NCBI RefSeq assembly: GCF_048771995.1
Contig: NC_133043.1
Location: 6,962,501-7,026,500, forward strand
Source: Taeniopygia guttata
Taxonomy: Eukaryota; Chordata; Aves; Passeriformes; Estrildidae
Length of the DNA stretch: 64,000 nucleotides
Direction: 5' to 3'
Shown: in pieces, positions 1-14,400 of the stretch
Numbering within the stretch: position 1 is the first letter of the stretch
How the letters are laid out: the number at the start of each line of letters is the position of its first letter
Notes under the pieces: model-generated
Databases searched by the model: none
Seen by the model: only the letters and a program-made list of their open reading frames with translations
Told to the model about the DNA's origin: nothing
Made by a program: the position numbers and the translations under genes

Positions 1-659
1 GGAAAACATATGGAAATGTTTGCTGAATTAATTAAATTTTCATACAACTTAGTGATGAAAAAAATCCCTTGTCTGTATCAGGGCTGATTTTCATCCTTTC
101 CTCAACTGTTGGATCAGGTCACACACAAAACAAGATTTTTTCCTGTGTTTTTAAGTTTCTCTACCCAGTAACCTCAGCACAGCCAGCCACTCTCACGTGC
201 TGGCTTCACACACCATCATCATCCTCCCCAGCACAAGAGCTTTAAAGCCACAGGGCTTTTCTGCCTTGCCAGGAATCAATATATTAACTGACAATTCTAG
301 GGAGCAAATCACCATTTCCTACAGCAATCTGGCAACTTCCTCCTTCCATTTTGCAGAGTTTGAGGTGCAGCTGTAATCCAAAAGTCCCATAAAGTGCTGA
401 TACAGTATTGGTGCCACAGATGTGCCCCAGATAAAGCACTGGCCAAAGTGCCACCAAAACAGTTCAGGGCTCTGCTTCCAGAACAGCAATGCAGCTCTTC
501 TGTAGTTTACTGAAGATTTCCTCAGAAAAGCAAACTGGTTTTGTACCATTTCACCCAGTACACGCACATAAAAAAAATAAGCAGACTGTACAAGGAGCAG
601 CAGAGATATAATTTAAACATGCATCCAGCTAGAAACCATATATACAGAGAAACAGGCCT
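1..659. other. Intergenic DNA beyond the NARF 3' end
   Basis: I see no recognisable coding exon, RNA gene or repeat. By synteny with human 17q25.3 the next gene to the left should be FOXK2, but none of its exons is visible here. Confidence 0.4.
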
Positions 660-2469
660 ATACAAACAGAACAGGACCACTTTATTACATTACAATTCTG
701 GTGGAGCTTTTGGAGGAAATCACGGCAGATAAAGAAAATCAGACCGAAGGAGGTGGATGTTGCTTCTGAAAGTGATCTGTTTTGAAATGCCACACAACAC
801 CCCCACCTTTCTCCAGCACACATCTATTACACTTCCAGCTACACACAGCTCTTCCCACAACTCCTGGACTCCCTGTACAGAGGTAGATTTCTGTAGATGT
901 TCTGATATTGCACCACGTTAAGTATGATTCTTATCACAAGGAACAATTTGCAAAGGCTCATTTATATAATTCATGGGCATAATCTCATTGTGGGCATTTA
1001 GGTAGTGCAGTAAATAACTTCATTTGCACTTGAAAGAAAACATCCAAGTGCAATGGTTTGTTATTTAGGTGGAGGTCCAATGGAAAGCTGCAGTTTTTTA
1101 ACAGCTTCACATTAAGAGAGCTGTTTCTTGTCAGCAGGGTGACACTTCACTGTCTCTCTCCTTTTCAGCCTCCCTGGTCTAGCCAGTGCCAGGTCTTGCC
1201 CTGCCTCCCCTGATGCTTCATCCCATTCCACTGGGTCCAGGTTAAATGTGCATTTTAAACACTGACAGGTTTTTGCAGGATTTCTTACTCATACAAGCAG
1301 TTGTAACATTGAAGAAATTTGCAAGAAGATTGATTGAAACTGCATGAAATGGTTAAAAAAGCCCATCCACACTCAGGCTGCATAAGGAAAGCTAGAACTT
1401 TGCTAGCTTCAAGCAGCCATTAATTGTGAACAGATCTGATGCTATCAGGAAAATCTGAAGAATTCTGGCAGGAGTCTTAATTTCTTTTGTCTATCACATT
1501 CTTGAATAACTCTCTGACAACTGGGGAAGTTGCAGCCAAGCTGCACAGCAGTACCACTTCACAATGTCTGTTAAGTGAACTTCTATGGCATATTTATAAA
1601 AATAACTGCATGAAAAATCACGATGCCAGCATATCGTAACTCTGATGAGCTCACAAGCATTGCTCAGTATTTTTTCTCAGAGGCACCCCAGGAAGTTATT
1701 TTTTGCAGAAGTCTTTCAACATGGAGATAAATGAAAGAACAATCTGGGCATGTTCCACTCTCAGAGAGAAGCCAACACAAGCAGCACCACTACTCCTGGC
1801 TGCAAGCTTGTCAGAAAACTTACATGGGAAGAAAGTTCTCTTTTTGTACCAACCAACCTATTTGGAACTACTTTAAATGAACCATTTAGCATTAACTTCC
1901 CAGATTCAGTTTCTGTGAAGCATTCTGTGGCACGACATCTGTAAGAAATAGTGGCTAGTTTAGAACTGAGTATTTTTTGTTGAATTATGGATATAAGGTT
2001 CGTAGAAATTCATTACATCTCTCCACATACTCACTTGTCCTCTAAAAGGGCCGAGGAAAGTAAATCCCAAGTTACTTTACACCAACTGCATCAATACTGA
2101 AATTCCTGTTGACTGTTTTCCTGCGATGATAGGACTGCAGACCTAGAAGTAAAATCATCTCACCCTCCTGGAGGAGCCCATTTTGTGCAGCGAACCCTTC
2201 ACTTCAGGGAGAAACTTGATGAGGAATCACACTCCCTGTCCCTGGCAGAATGGGCTTATGTACCTTGTAAGATCAGGCTTTAGAATGAAGAACTCCATTG
2301 TATGCAGGAAATGACAAACAGAAAAGTTAAATGACAGTGGCAGGAACCAGGGCTTTTGGAGACTTGTCTGGTTTTCAAAGCAATGGTTCTTCCCAAAACC
2401 ATGGCAGCTGGGCAGAGCCTCACTGAGCGCACAGAGGGTGCAGTGCTGCCCTGCAGCCCAGCCCTGCAG
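660..2469 (-). other. NARF: Probable NARF 3' UTR and polyadenylation signal
   Basis: Downstream of the NARF stop, the first canonical AATAAA I find on the minus strand lies at 681-686 (tttatt on the plus strand). Cleavage would then fall near 660, giving a 3' UTR of about 1.8 kb. No other long coding frame with homology lies here; the short open frames are not conserved. The exact end is inferred. RNA 3'-end data would settle it. Confidence 0.45.
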
Positions 2470-5400
2470 TTACCATTTGATGTCCAAGCTGCTGGTGCTT
2501 TGATTCACTGCACTGTACGTGGTGTGCAAAGTGTCCTGGACCTTCCTGGAGTCCATGCCCTCCAGCCAGTCCTGGTACATCCTCTGCACGTGCAGGTTGG
2601 CTTCTGGCAGCCTGACAGGAATCGCAGTGTACACCTCTTCCATCTGGGCAAGCAGGGCTTTGTCTGGTTTGCCATCCTCAGTCTGGGCCTGGCCCTTTCC
2701 ATTGAGGCACCCTTAGGAAAAAAATAAATTAAAAAGATGGAAGGTGATGGAGATTTGATATGAAAATAAAGTCTCTGTTAACTCAGAATTATTTTTTCAC
2801 ACTTCTCTAAAGAAAGTTTTTTTTTAACTTCCTCCCACGCTGTTACAATTTGTATTTACCTAAAGTGACTCCAATATCAACTTCATCTTAATAGAAAGGA
2901 GGTTTCCATATCACAAATCTTTCTCTGCATTCTCCACGGTTTTATGATCCTAATTATGTTCCTTGTCTTTTCTTGCCCTTGACAACCACCATTTCAGAGC
3001 ATCCTCTGAGGTTTGGCAGTGCAGTGCTGGCACTCATTTATAGGTCAGAAGAGAACAAATAACTAATGACTAAATTTAGAAAACTCAATCATTTTTTGAG
3101 CCAACTCTGCACCTGTAATTGGTGTTCTGGACCCTTAATAAACAGCGGGATTTTAAATTATTAAGAAGAGAATTAAGAGGGAATGAAATGAATTGTCTGC
3201 CTTTAAGGCAGCTTTCCTTTGAGATTCAAGATACATGTGCAGAACAACTGCAGGTCCACAATTATTTTTACCTCCTGGGCAGGCAAGGACTTCTACAAAA
3301 TGGTAGAAAAACTTCCCTTTTTTCAACTTCAGGACCATGTTTTGGATATTTCTGAAGCCATAAGCTGCTGCAAAACGCAGCACAGTCTCCCCATCCTTTT
3401 CAAGGGTAACTTCTTGAAAGTCCTTGTTCCTGTCAAGACACAGAGAGAACATTTTAATCCCCTGCATTCCCAGAGGAACAATCCAACTGTGCCAGTTTGT
3501 GTTCAGATGCTCCAAAGGGAGCAGAACAAGTGAGATCAAGGTGAACTCTTCCACTTTCTGAAGTGAGTTAAGCAGAAGTTGGGGTGGAGTCTTTGCAATA
3601 GAATTCTACTTAATTTCTAAGTGCAGGTAAGGTTTTAATTAAATGATTACCAGCAGGAGCTGCTGTACAGTGAGAGACTTGCAGGTTCAGAGCAGGTTTA
3701 TAGCCTGTAGCAGCCAAAGACCAGGTTAGCAGTAACTGCTTTCACTGCAGCACCAACCACAGCAGGGGAAGTTCCTGGCCTGCAGGAACGAGTTCCTTGC
3801 CAAGAAGGAGGCCAAGTGTCTAAGGGGCATTTGGAAATACCAACTGGAAATACTTTCTTCTGTTCTAGCTCATCCACTCTATGTAACAAGGATACAAAAC
3901 TCTAACTTACTTTAGTGCTTTGTAGGTTATCTCCTTGACATCCACACCAAAAAGCTCCTTTGCAGCGTGTTTAAAAATGTGCTCCAGGTAACCATCTGAT
4001 CTCTTCCCGTCATGCCTTACTACATCTCCCTCCTTTAAGCCATCAAACCTTAGGGAACAAAAAAATGGGAGATCAACTCCAAAAATTTCATTCTTTCACT
4101 TCAATAAAGTAGTGTATCTCCTCTTCTGTCTCCCCCACAAAAAAGTGTTTTGTGGCACTGAGAACACATTACACTTTTATTCATTACAGCTTAAAAATGT
4201 GAATTATTCAGGACAGCAGTGAGATGATGAAAAAAAACAACTAAAAAAAAAGATGCAGGGCCTTCCATGTTGAGAAATATTAAGCAACAGTAATTTATAA
4301 GAATGGACCTTCATCACAATCTGATGATTTTGTTAACAACCTTTTACTGCTCAAGAGCCATTTTGGTGAAAAATTACTTAAATAAATGGTCATTTTTTGC
4401 TTGTGAGAATACAGAACTACTTCAGAAGTTACAAGTTCTGATAGTAACTGCTGACAGTTCTGCTTTAGGAACTGTTTGTCACAGTCTGTAACATTGTGCC
4501 AGTAAAATCACACCAAATTAGTAGAGCTACAACCAGGTTAGAAGAGTATACACTGAAAGTAAGTGCTACACTGTGGTTCAGGAGAGAAAATGGGAGATCC
4601 TATCCCAAGGGCATCTACTGGAAGTTCAACTCTCCCCTAGTTAAAAGCAGCTCTGAAGGGCTCACATTCATACAACTGTTTTAATACCCAGCACTTTATC
4701 ACAAATTGCTGCTGTGCTGGGGCTTGTTTTAAGAGGATGACTTCAAGTCGTTTAAATTTCTCTGCAAGATCTACTTTTAATACCCCAGAAGAGCAAATAT
4801 TTAAATCATTAGGTCTCATAGCTGAACCAGTATTATAAGATTAGCCCTTTAAAAAAGTAACATTATTTTCCAACATAAATTGAGGGCACTTGGCTCGTTC
4901 AGGCTGGAGGAGACTGAGGTCAGACATCACCAGGATCTGCAGCTGCTCCTGAGGGACAGCTCTGACCTCTGCTCTGTGACAGTGACAGAACCCAGGGAAT
5001 GGCTGGAGCTGTGCCAGGAGAGGTTTGGGCTGGATTTTGGGAAAGGTTCTTCCCCCTGAGGGTGCTGGCACTGCCCAGGCTCCCCAGGAGGGATTGTTGG
5101 GGGGTCTGTGCAGGGAGAGGGACTGGACTGGGTGATCCTTGTGGGTCCTTCCAGCTCAGGGTGTTCTGTGATTCTATAAAGTGAGCCAATGAACTAGCAC
5201 ATTCTGAGTAACAGCTTGTCCTTTCATTGCACAGGCTGATAGAGAATTAAAATCCTGTCTCTACGTGACTCTGACACAGAATTACGTGACTGTCTCTGTG
5301 ATTATTCCTGCAAGAACTTTATTCATTCTCATTCTGTGTGACAATCTCAGGTAGAAGCAACCAAAGAGCTGCACTACAAACACAGCTCTGAACAGGTTCC

Positions 5401-8400
5401 CACTGACCCACTCAAATTTCTCCCCTCTAGGTCCAAGCAGGATTCTAGCTGGAACTGGAAGGGATTTTTCAAAACTTCCAGAGCTTTCTGTTTTGTGCAA
5501 GACAGCACGTTTATTGCTCCACTAGCAGCCCCTTGGAAAGATACCAAGGAACATCTGTCACAGCTGAACAAAGATCAGGGAGAGCAGCCTCTGTAACTAA
5601 GTCTGAGAATTAAACACCACACACATGCTGCTCCCTGAGCAGAAGGGATGGAAACAAAAACTCTCCAATGCTTTGTGTGCTTCTCATCCAAAGCACAGTC
5701 CAGTTTGATCTAATCCTGAAAAACCGACTGCTGTCCTCAGTATAAAAAACAATTAATTACCATTTACTTAAAGGGTGCTGCTTCTAGCAACCTCCATGAA
5801 CATATTGGGGAGTGAGAATTTACTGCCAGGATGCTGCTGTGAGAGAGGGGAGCCCAGAGCAGATGGTCACCCCCAGGACTGTGTGCCAGCAGCTTTTTGG
5901 GAGGCAGCTGCACACAGATCAGGCTGCTGAGCTCTCCACAAGGAGCACAGGAGAGCTCTGAACAGGGCCAGCAGCCCCAGACAGCCACACTTCCTAGCAA
6001 GGCTTGAACTTCATACACTCACATCTATTATTAGTGTAAATAATCAATATTTATCAATACATAATAAATAATCCTTAAATATCAATCAGGAGCTACACAA
6101 ATCTTCAAGTCATAAATGTTAGAAGAGTTACAGTATAAGGGTCATTACCTCAAGTTATCTGCTTTGTATTTAGACAGTACATGTAGATTTATATTATCTG
6201 TTTTATATATAGCAAGAACATCTAAGAGAATATTTTTGTGGGTTTGGCCACTATATAAGGGTGAAGCTGTGGTATACTCAGGCTTTGATGCAGGTTTTGT
6301 TCTCTAAAAAGAAAAAACATTCTTCTGAGCAGTTTTACATTTATGTCATGGGGAAAATGGATTTATAGAAAATTCTCAAAGGTTGACAGAAAACTCACAT
6401 AGTGTACATCTGTATGCAGACGTTAAAATAAGAAATACTGACTTAAAAATACCATAGAATAAACCAGACATTGTTAAGAGAGTAACTGAACTAAAAACAA
6501 GTTTCAAAAGATGACCTTACAAATAAGACTAGATCCTTTAGAGAAATAAAACTATAAAAAATGCATTGTAGTAAGACCCATGAGGACTAATTTTAGATTA
6601 TTGACTTTAAGACATTTACAACATAGTGTAGCTAAAACTGATAAACCAAGAAACACTTACAATGTGTATTGTAATTAAGAAATAGCTGGCTTCTGATTTT
6701 GATAGCATGAATTCTAACACTTGCATTGTCTCACCCTTCAAATGAGACTGAAAACAGAATAAAAGTTTTTAAAACATCTTACCCCATCTCTAAATAAAAA
6801 AAGAGCTTTATCCAACAATGTTAAATATGCTGCAACATGTCATGTGTCATTAAAATAAAGAAGCAATCCACAACAGAACTACTTACAAACTATCTACAGC
6901 TACTTCAGTCACATCTTTCATCGACACATTTTTCTGTTCCATTATTTGGACAATTTCACCTGTAGGAAAACACATGACATTTTACTTTCAACACAAAGCA
7001 CAGCACACACAGTGCCTCTGTTTCAGAGATCAGCATCCCAACACCTGCACGTGCTTTGTGTCACATTCTCCAGCTCCTCCCGCAGTGACTGAGGAGCCTG
7101 ACAGTTCCTGCCCCAAAGAAAAGGACAATTCCTGCCCCAAAGAAAAGGGGCCTTCAGCTCGCCCAGACTCTGCTTAGATCCTCAGCCTTTCTGTTAGGCC
7201 AAGTTTGGAATACCCAAACTACACTGCAGGATGTCTGGACACTAAGGCTAAAGACAAGATCCTCACCAAAAGGCAACTGGTGCCATGAATTAGGAAAAAT
7301 TCTTAATAAAATAATGACCATAGACAAGCCAGAAAATTGTTTTAAATATGGATTTGCATAACTTTTACCTTCTTTAACAGGCTGTCAAAATACCTGATTT
7401 TTTAGATGAATAGAAACTTAGAAGGAAAGGGACACGTCACTCTGCCTTCCCTGTGCACTACCAGGAGCACAAAAATATGTATTAATTTTAATTAAAAATT
7501 TAAACTTTTTTTTTTTTTGGCAGAAAACGTACTTTCTGCCATAGCACTTTTGGCAGAAAAAAGTCAACCTTGTGACTAAAGCAGACTTGAAAAAATCAAA
7601 CTCTGGCATAAAGGCTATTCTAAATATGGTGATTCACTTATATATTCATAGATGATAAGTTTAAAAAAGTTCACCTGATGTCAGGACACAATCAACTTCT
7701 GCTGAATTATACAAGGCAGTGTAGAAATCTTCCCTCAAGGCTTCCAGCTTTTTGTCATAACAAGGTGCCACGACTACATGGAAAATTTTATCAGGAGACA
7801 AGTTCTGTGGAATAGAGAAGGGAGCACATGTGAACTCCATGAAGAGCAGAAAGACAGCTTAAAGGATGACAGGGACAAAAATAGTGACATAAACCTCAGG
7901 AGTAAGTCCCTACCCATTACATTTAAAGAATTTTCACACTGATAATGATTTGCCAGAAGTCAGCATCAGCAAACTTCCAAAGTCAGTCTCTGGCTGGACC
8001 AAATTCCGTCAGACCATGTTTTCTTCAGCTTTTTGATTGCCTTAGAAGTGAATACAAGCCAGGAGTTCAGAGTTCTGGTTTCTGGCTGTCACTCACTCAC
8101 TTTCACCCAGAGCAAGCCCTTGAGAATTTGTCTATCCACGTGCAGACAGCAATCCTTCCCTACAGAATGTTTTAGGTATGATAGGTAAAGAAGAGCAATT
8201 TTTTCAACATATAAAATTGAGACTAAAAAGGCTAGCTCCAAGGATACAGTGTTTTTATTGAGCTCATATAACAGGGCAATTTCCACATTTTTCTCCTCCA
8301 CTCCTGTTTTGGCTGTGCTGTAGAACTACACAGGCAGCATTTAACAAAAAAACAAACAAACCAACAAACCTTTACTGCTATGGATTTAACTTGATTCAAA

Positions 8401-11400
8401 AATATTTAAATCCATGTTGCACAGGGGATGCAAGGACTGCAGCCAGCTCACACTGCACTGTATGAAATGAGGTGCTTTGTACATTCTTCTCATCATGGGC
8501 ACTTCATGGCACAGAGCACCATTTCTTCTTCAATCAAGGACAAATGTAATATACTAAGATCTGTATCTCAGTATTAAATCCCATTTAATAGAATATAATG
8601 GTAAAAATAAATCAGAATTACTTACCTGCTGCCTGGCAAAGTAGCCCTTCACTAGGGAGCCCATGATCTGCTGTGGAGACTTTGCAGTGCAAATGTGGGA
8701 GGTCACCAGGTTGGTGAGAACCCTTTCAGCATATCGGATCCAGCCTGGAAGCACAAGAAATGACAGGTCAGAGAAGTGACCCATAGGCACAGCAAGTGGC
8801 AGCAGTCACTCAACACATCCTGAAAATGATGACACCTTCACAACAGGGAGAACATTTCTGTGTAGGCTGGAAGCCCCACCTTGGGAACCATAGGAAACCT
8901 CAGGGCTCCGTTAATAATGCTTTAGTCAATAATTCACTGTGCCATGAATTCTAGACCAAGGTCCACTGTGAATTTCCTGACCTGTTACCCCTTCTTCATG
9001 CACAGATTTAACAAAGCAGAAAGAACAAGAGCCCAGCTGACAGAAATTTGACCTTCTAGACCTCAGCCCTTGGATCACCACATACTGCAACAACTGCACT
9101 GTTTGGCTGCTTAACTGTAACCTGTTTTTTCTGAGATTTAATATCCCTGCACCCAGCCTGCCTCCCCTAGAACAGAAGAGTCAATGAAAGCATTATTACA
9201 AGATGCACATGGATTAAGCTTAGGAAAAAATGGCTTATTTTACTATTGTTAGAGTAGCCACACCTTCAGTCAGCCATTTGTTGGCTTGTGTTGTCATCAA
9301 AAAGCAAGAAAGCATTAAAATTACCATATAAATTCCTGCAGTTCTAGCTCAGAACATGTTATTTTTGGTAGTTTCTTGTGTGATCATGAAGATGCATGTA
9401 TGCATCTGTAGGAAGTGCAAAAAATCTAAGCAAGCTTTTGCAACTGTAAAACCCCATTCCTGGAAAAGGAAATTGATGGACTGGGACAAAAGCATTAGAA
9501 TCCTAAATACTTATGATCTTCCTGCTGCTGCTGCAAGTCTGCCCCATCTGGGAGGACACAGAGGTTGGCAGTACCTTAAAAACATCAGATTTTCCAGAGC
9601 AAGTGCTTCATGTTGCTCACCAGCTTAGTACATTAAGGAAGGAAATTGATTATTTTGAGATATTACATATACTATCAGTAGTAACACTACTGTTCTTTCA
9701 ACAGGAAAAACCAAAAATGAGCTCAGTTTCTCCCCAGAGAGCAGCAGGAGGTGAAAAATTAAAATAGGGACAAGAGAAGAGCTTTTCTCAGGTTCTGGAC
9801 TATGCAGGCTCTGCTCTTTGCTCATGGTGGATGTCACACCCCAGCCTGCTGCAGAGGGTGATAGGACTGTGCAAAGTCACACACCAACATGAAAAAAAGA
9901 GTAAATATATATAAATATATATGTAAATATATAAAGAGTAAATACTTGAGTTTGCATTGACTGTGCATCTACAGAGCTATATAAAAAACATTTAGTGCCA
10001 AACACCCAATAAACAACATCTCTGGGACACATTTCTGTAATCTGGGGGTAGAAAGAGGAAGGAGAAAAATGAACAGAAAATGCACACAGAAAAATAAGGA
10101 CAGGAAACACAGTGAACAACCTCACTTGTAAGATGACTAATCAGGATTTTTGCTTTCTCTAATTGCTGACAAAACATACCATGTTTTCAAAATGGATTTA
10201 AAGTGATATTCTGGGTTAGTTTCCCAGAAATGGAAAGCACACATGCTTCTGTTACCATCTCTATCACAATAGAGAGCTGACACCAAAAGCAGCACTGAAA
10301 GTAAAAATCTTGTGCAGACCACACAAGGACAAGGAAAGCGCTCCATTAACTATTTTAAAGTATTTCCACTGAGAGCAGCACAAAATCTGAGCTCTGTTTC
10401 CAGATGAAGCAAATTAAAATTACCTCAGGAATTCTAAAAGAAATCCTCAGGTTTTGAATTTTACCTAAAGCACATACAAGACAACAGACCTAGGCAATGG
10501 GGGTGTTTTGCTGCACAGGTTTCACATGAAAAAAAGCAATATATGATATGTCTGCTCCTGAAGATAAGAGGTTACACCAAGATAACAGTAACAGAAAAAG
10601 AGACATGTTTTTAATACATATATGTAGTAGTTAAAGCATAACCCAGATATTTCCACTACAACACACACAGAACAAACAAAAATAGAAGTATAATTCAAAC
10701 AGCAGTATTTAAAATTCAAATCAATGACAACAGCAGATTCTGGGGATCACTGACTGCAACTCATCATCACTCTAACATTTCTTTAGTAAATGCAATCCAC
10801 TTGAGTTATTTCCAAGCTATCTGGTATTTTTATCAGCCTTTTGAAAAGCAATACTATGAGCGTTAGGGTGGAGTTGATGAGGGTGTTAGGCAAAGGAATT
10901 ACTTCTACCTCCTTTTTGATACTTTTTTAGGAATGTGACTTTTTACTTGAATTGAAATGGTGCTGTGCTAACAATGGAAAATTGGGCAGTGGCTGCATGT
11001 TCTGCATCTTTTCAGCTGGTACAAGTGCAGGTTCTGCTCATAACAGAACGTGTTCTCAGGAGTGAGACATTCAGTGAGTCAAGTCTGTGACATTTCATGT
11101 GAGAATTACTTTCCAAGTGTCAGACATAATCCATCTCACAGTCACCACAAGGAATGTCACTTGCTACTTTCCCCTAGGCTTAAGTGGCAAGTTCTAAACT
11201 TTGCTTAAGGTAACAGAGGTTGTGGTTTAATTCTAAGTTCCTTTAAGATTATTTTCAATGAGGAAACTCCCTGTTAAACTTTGAGGTCTGAACACACAAG
11301 AAGCACCCACTAAACTCCTCCATTCCAGTCTGATTCTCAATTCCAAGCACTGACATGCACTCAGGATAACCAATGATACTGGGAACAAATCCTGTGTGCT

Positions 11401-14400
11401 TGGTGTCCCCCAAAAGCAAATTAAAAATGTTCTATGTAAGGCTCCCAGAGAAAGCCACCCTTTCCTCAGCTCCTTGGTGGTTCCAGTGAGACTGGTTTGA
11501 AGGGCAGGAAGGATGGATAAATCAGTTCTCACCAGGGCAAGCAGAGGCAAACATTGGTAAGGCATGTTCCTCCTGGTTCCTCCGCTGGTACCGCTGCACA
11601 AATTCCCTCTGGCTCTCCAGGATACTGAAATCTGCAGCTATAGTGGTGTCAAATACATAATGCACCCCTAGGGAAGCAAGCAGAAACATCACTACAATGT
11701 TTTCAACCTCACAAACCCCTTTTCAAAGTTCCAGGCCTATGAAAAATCTTGCAGGATCAACAGGTATTTTCCTTCCCCTCTGCAAATTTTCACAAACAGC
11801 AAGAAATAAAAGCCATACACTGGAAAATCATCTTCTACATCCAGAGTTTAAAGAGGCTAATGCTGCAAGGAGCACTGCAAACACTCTCTGCTTTGTTTCT
11901 GAGCATCCATCACCTTTAGCTCAGTTGAACAGGATGTCACAACTCCTGGCTGACATGCAGTGACTCCTGCAAAGCAATGCTCTTTTCAAGACATGCTGAA
12001 GTCACAAAAAATCATATCCAGCTAGGAGGCATATCTGCCATTGCTCAGGTTGTTTGCAGAGGTACAGGAGCATATCACCAACACAGCAGAGACCTTCTGG
12101 CTGCTCCTTTGGCAACACACTCCCTATAAGCCTACGTAACACTGAGCAGATCCCCACAGAAGTGAGGGTAGATAATGAATGCATTCTAGGAAATCTGGGG
12201 CCCACCAGAACTCAGGAATGCTCCGAGTTGAATATACACTGGGTACAGAGATGCATCAGAAAAAAACATGAAAAATTATATATATAGATGGGAGGAAACT
12301 GTTTATAGGTTTATTACTGTTATTTTTCTTTTTTCAAGTAAATTTTAAAAATCCCAAACTTATAAGGAAAGTGGCTATTGCTTTTTAAATAAAAACTTTG
12401 TATATTATGAGCAAAGGAAATACAGCTTTAACATAAAACAGGCCGATACAGTTCTTTTAATTTCAAATTACAGAAAAAAACCAGAACTAAAACTTCTAGA
12501 GATACAATGTGTCAAAAGGACTGAAGGAATAAGAATAACCTTCTCCCTCAAGTTCTAAAATAATGGGAAGCTTGTGACTAAGAAATCTCCCATTCCAAGA
12601 AATCTCCCCGATTTCTTGGTAGCCAAGGTTTTGGAGGCAGCTCTACAATGTCCTTCTGTTCTGTGACCTTTCCCGTGAGCAGGAATGTCCCCAGCCTGTT
12701 TCTCACACTGCTCTACGTGGCACTGGTGCCTGGCTGCAGCTTCACAGAGCGTGGAGGTCAAACCCTGAACGAGCTGTGCAAGGGCACTTTAGGACTGCTT
12801 AACAAAATACCATGGAATGGAATCACACCACTGGTTTTGCTTGGGAGGAACCTTAAAGCTCATCCAGTGCCACCCCCTGCCATGGGCAGAGCCACCTTCC
12901 ACTGTCCCAGGCTGCTCCAAGCCCTGTCCAACCTGGCCTTGGGCACTGCCAGGGATCCACAGCTGCTCTGGGAACTTGTGCCAGGGCCTCCCCACCCTCA
13001 TTTCTTCCTATTATCTAATCTAACCCTGCCCTGTTTCACTCCATGCTGTCAAAAACCCTCCCCAGCTCTCCTGCAGCCCCTTCAGGTACTGGAAGGCTGC
13101 TGAGAAAGCAAAATCAACCAAAATGATCCCTCCCTTTCTGCTTCACCACCATAATAAATGCAAACTTACCAAGACTTTTGAGGAAACCACAGAGTCTCTT
13201 GGCTGCTTCATTCACAGAGAAATTGAATTTAGCAGCAAAATAAGGCAATGACTGAGGGCAAAGAGACACTGCCAGTATTTTGTGTTTTGAGGTATCACAT
13301 TTCTGGTAAGTGAAACAAAGGAAAAAAAATGTCATTACAACAGGGTAAGGCTCCCTGCTTTCTCTTCCTTTCCCATTCCTGGAGTTATTCCTTGGAGTCT
13401 CATGCTTCAGTGGGCCACATCATTAAAAACCCTGTGAAACAACCCTCAAGCTGCAGCAGAACAGGATGTTCTCTGATCCTCACAGTGTTCATCTCCAGTC
13501 ATCTGTAGATGTTTCTTTTACAGAACTCAGGGGAAATCCACCCCTCCTAGGACAATTCTGTGGTTAGTTTCTGTGTGGCGTTAAGTGAAGTTAAAGGACA
13601 TTCTGATGTTCTAGTAGGATGAAATATTCTAGCAAATATGAAAAGAGATGTATGTTTAAACATTTATAAAGAATGTTTACAGAAGCAGGGATGTTTTAAG
13701 CTATAAATACAACCCTCTTAACAGGACCCATGTGATTATTTCCCCCCCCCCCTTCTCTTCTAATTTTCTCAGGTATGACAACATCATTCTGTATGGACAG
13801 TTCAACTCCTTCTAAAAAAATATAAGTATTATGTAATTAATCTATATTTATGACACACATGTACAGATTAGGAAGTTGTTTCAATTCTAGTAGCTCTTGC
13901 ACAGAAGTCTGGAGCAGAACTAAAATAATTAATTTAGTATCAGGTTCTAAAGATCTGAGCACTATACAAAGCAACTAACTTCTAGAAAAAACAGAACTCA
14001 GCAGAAAATAAAACAGCAATATAACACTTACAAGGTTTGCTAAGAATATGGACAAAATGTAGCCAGGTTGAATGTATATTTAAAAGAATGCTAATTTCAC
14101 AAACACGTCTTTATAGGTTTGTATAATGTGGGTATACCAGCACCAAAACCACCCAGAACAGTCCTAGTAGTGAAGGTATATATATATATGTATAAACACT
14201 AAAGTACAGAATAATTTGTTAGTGCAGTAATGAAATCATCACATTGCCAATAAATTCTCCTTCTGCAGGTGCAGTAACTTTCCTCTGGTGTTTATGTTAA
14301 GTGCTGTGACCTTGCAACTTCAGTACAGAATAATTTTAAGTACTTTTAACATTTGTGTTGCCTGACTTCCTCTTTGCAATAAGCATATCCTGACAAACCC

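Larger units (their letters stand above)
4049..6886 (-). other. NARF: NARF intron 8
   Basis: A 2.8 kb intron between coding exons 9 (3911-4048) and 8 (6887-6959). It holds a CR1 LINE fragment at 4875-5180 and one copy of a dispersed repeat at about 6588-6845 (see separate entries). I recognise nothing else; the rest is A+T-rich and lacks coding homology. Confidence 0.7.

Noticed and set aside
4875-5180. Short open frames in this stretch as small genes.
   Set aside because: They fall within a truncated CR1 LINE and carry its decayed sequence.
9896-9945. ATATAT-rich stretch considered as a matrix attachment or origin-like element.
   Set aside because: Too short and ordinary for an avian intron; no supporting motif.
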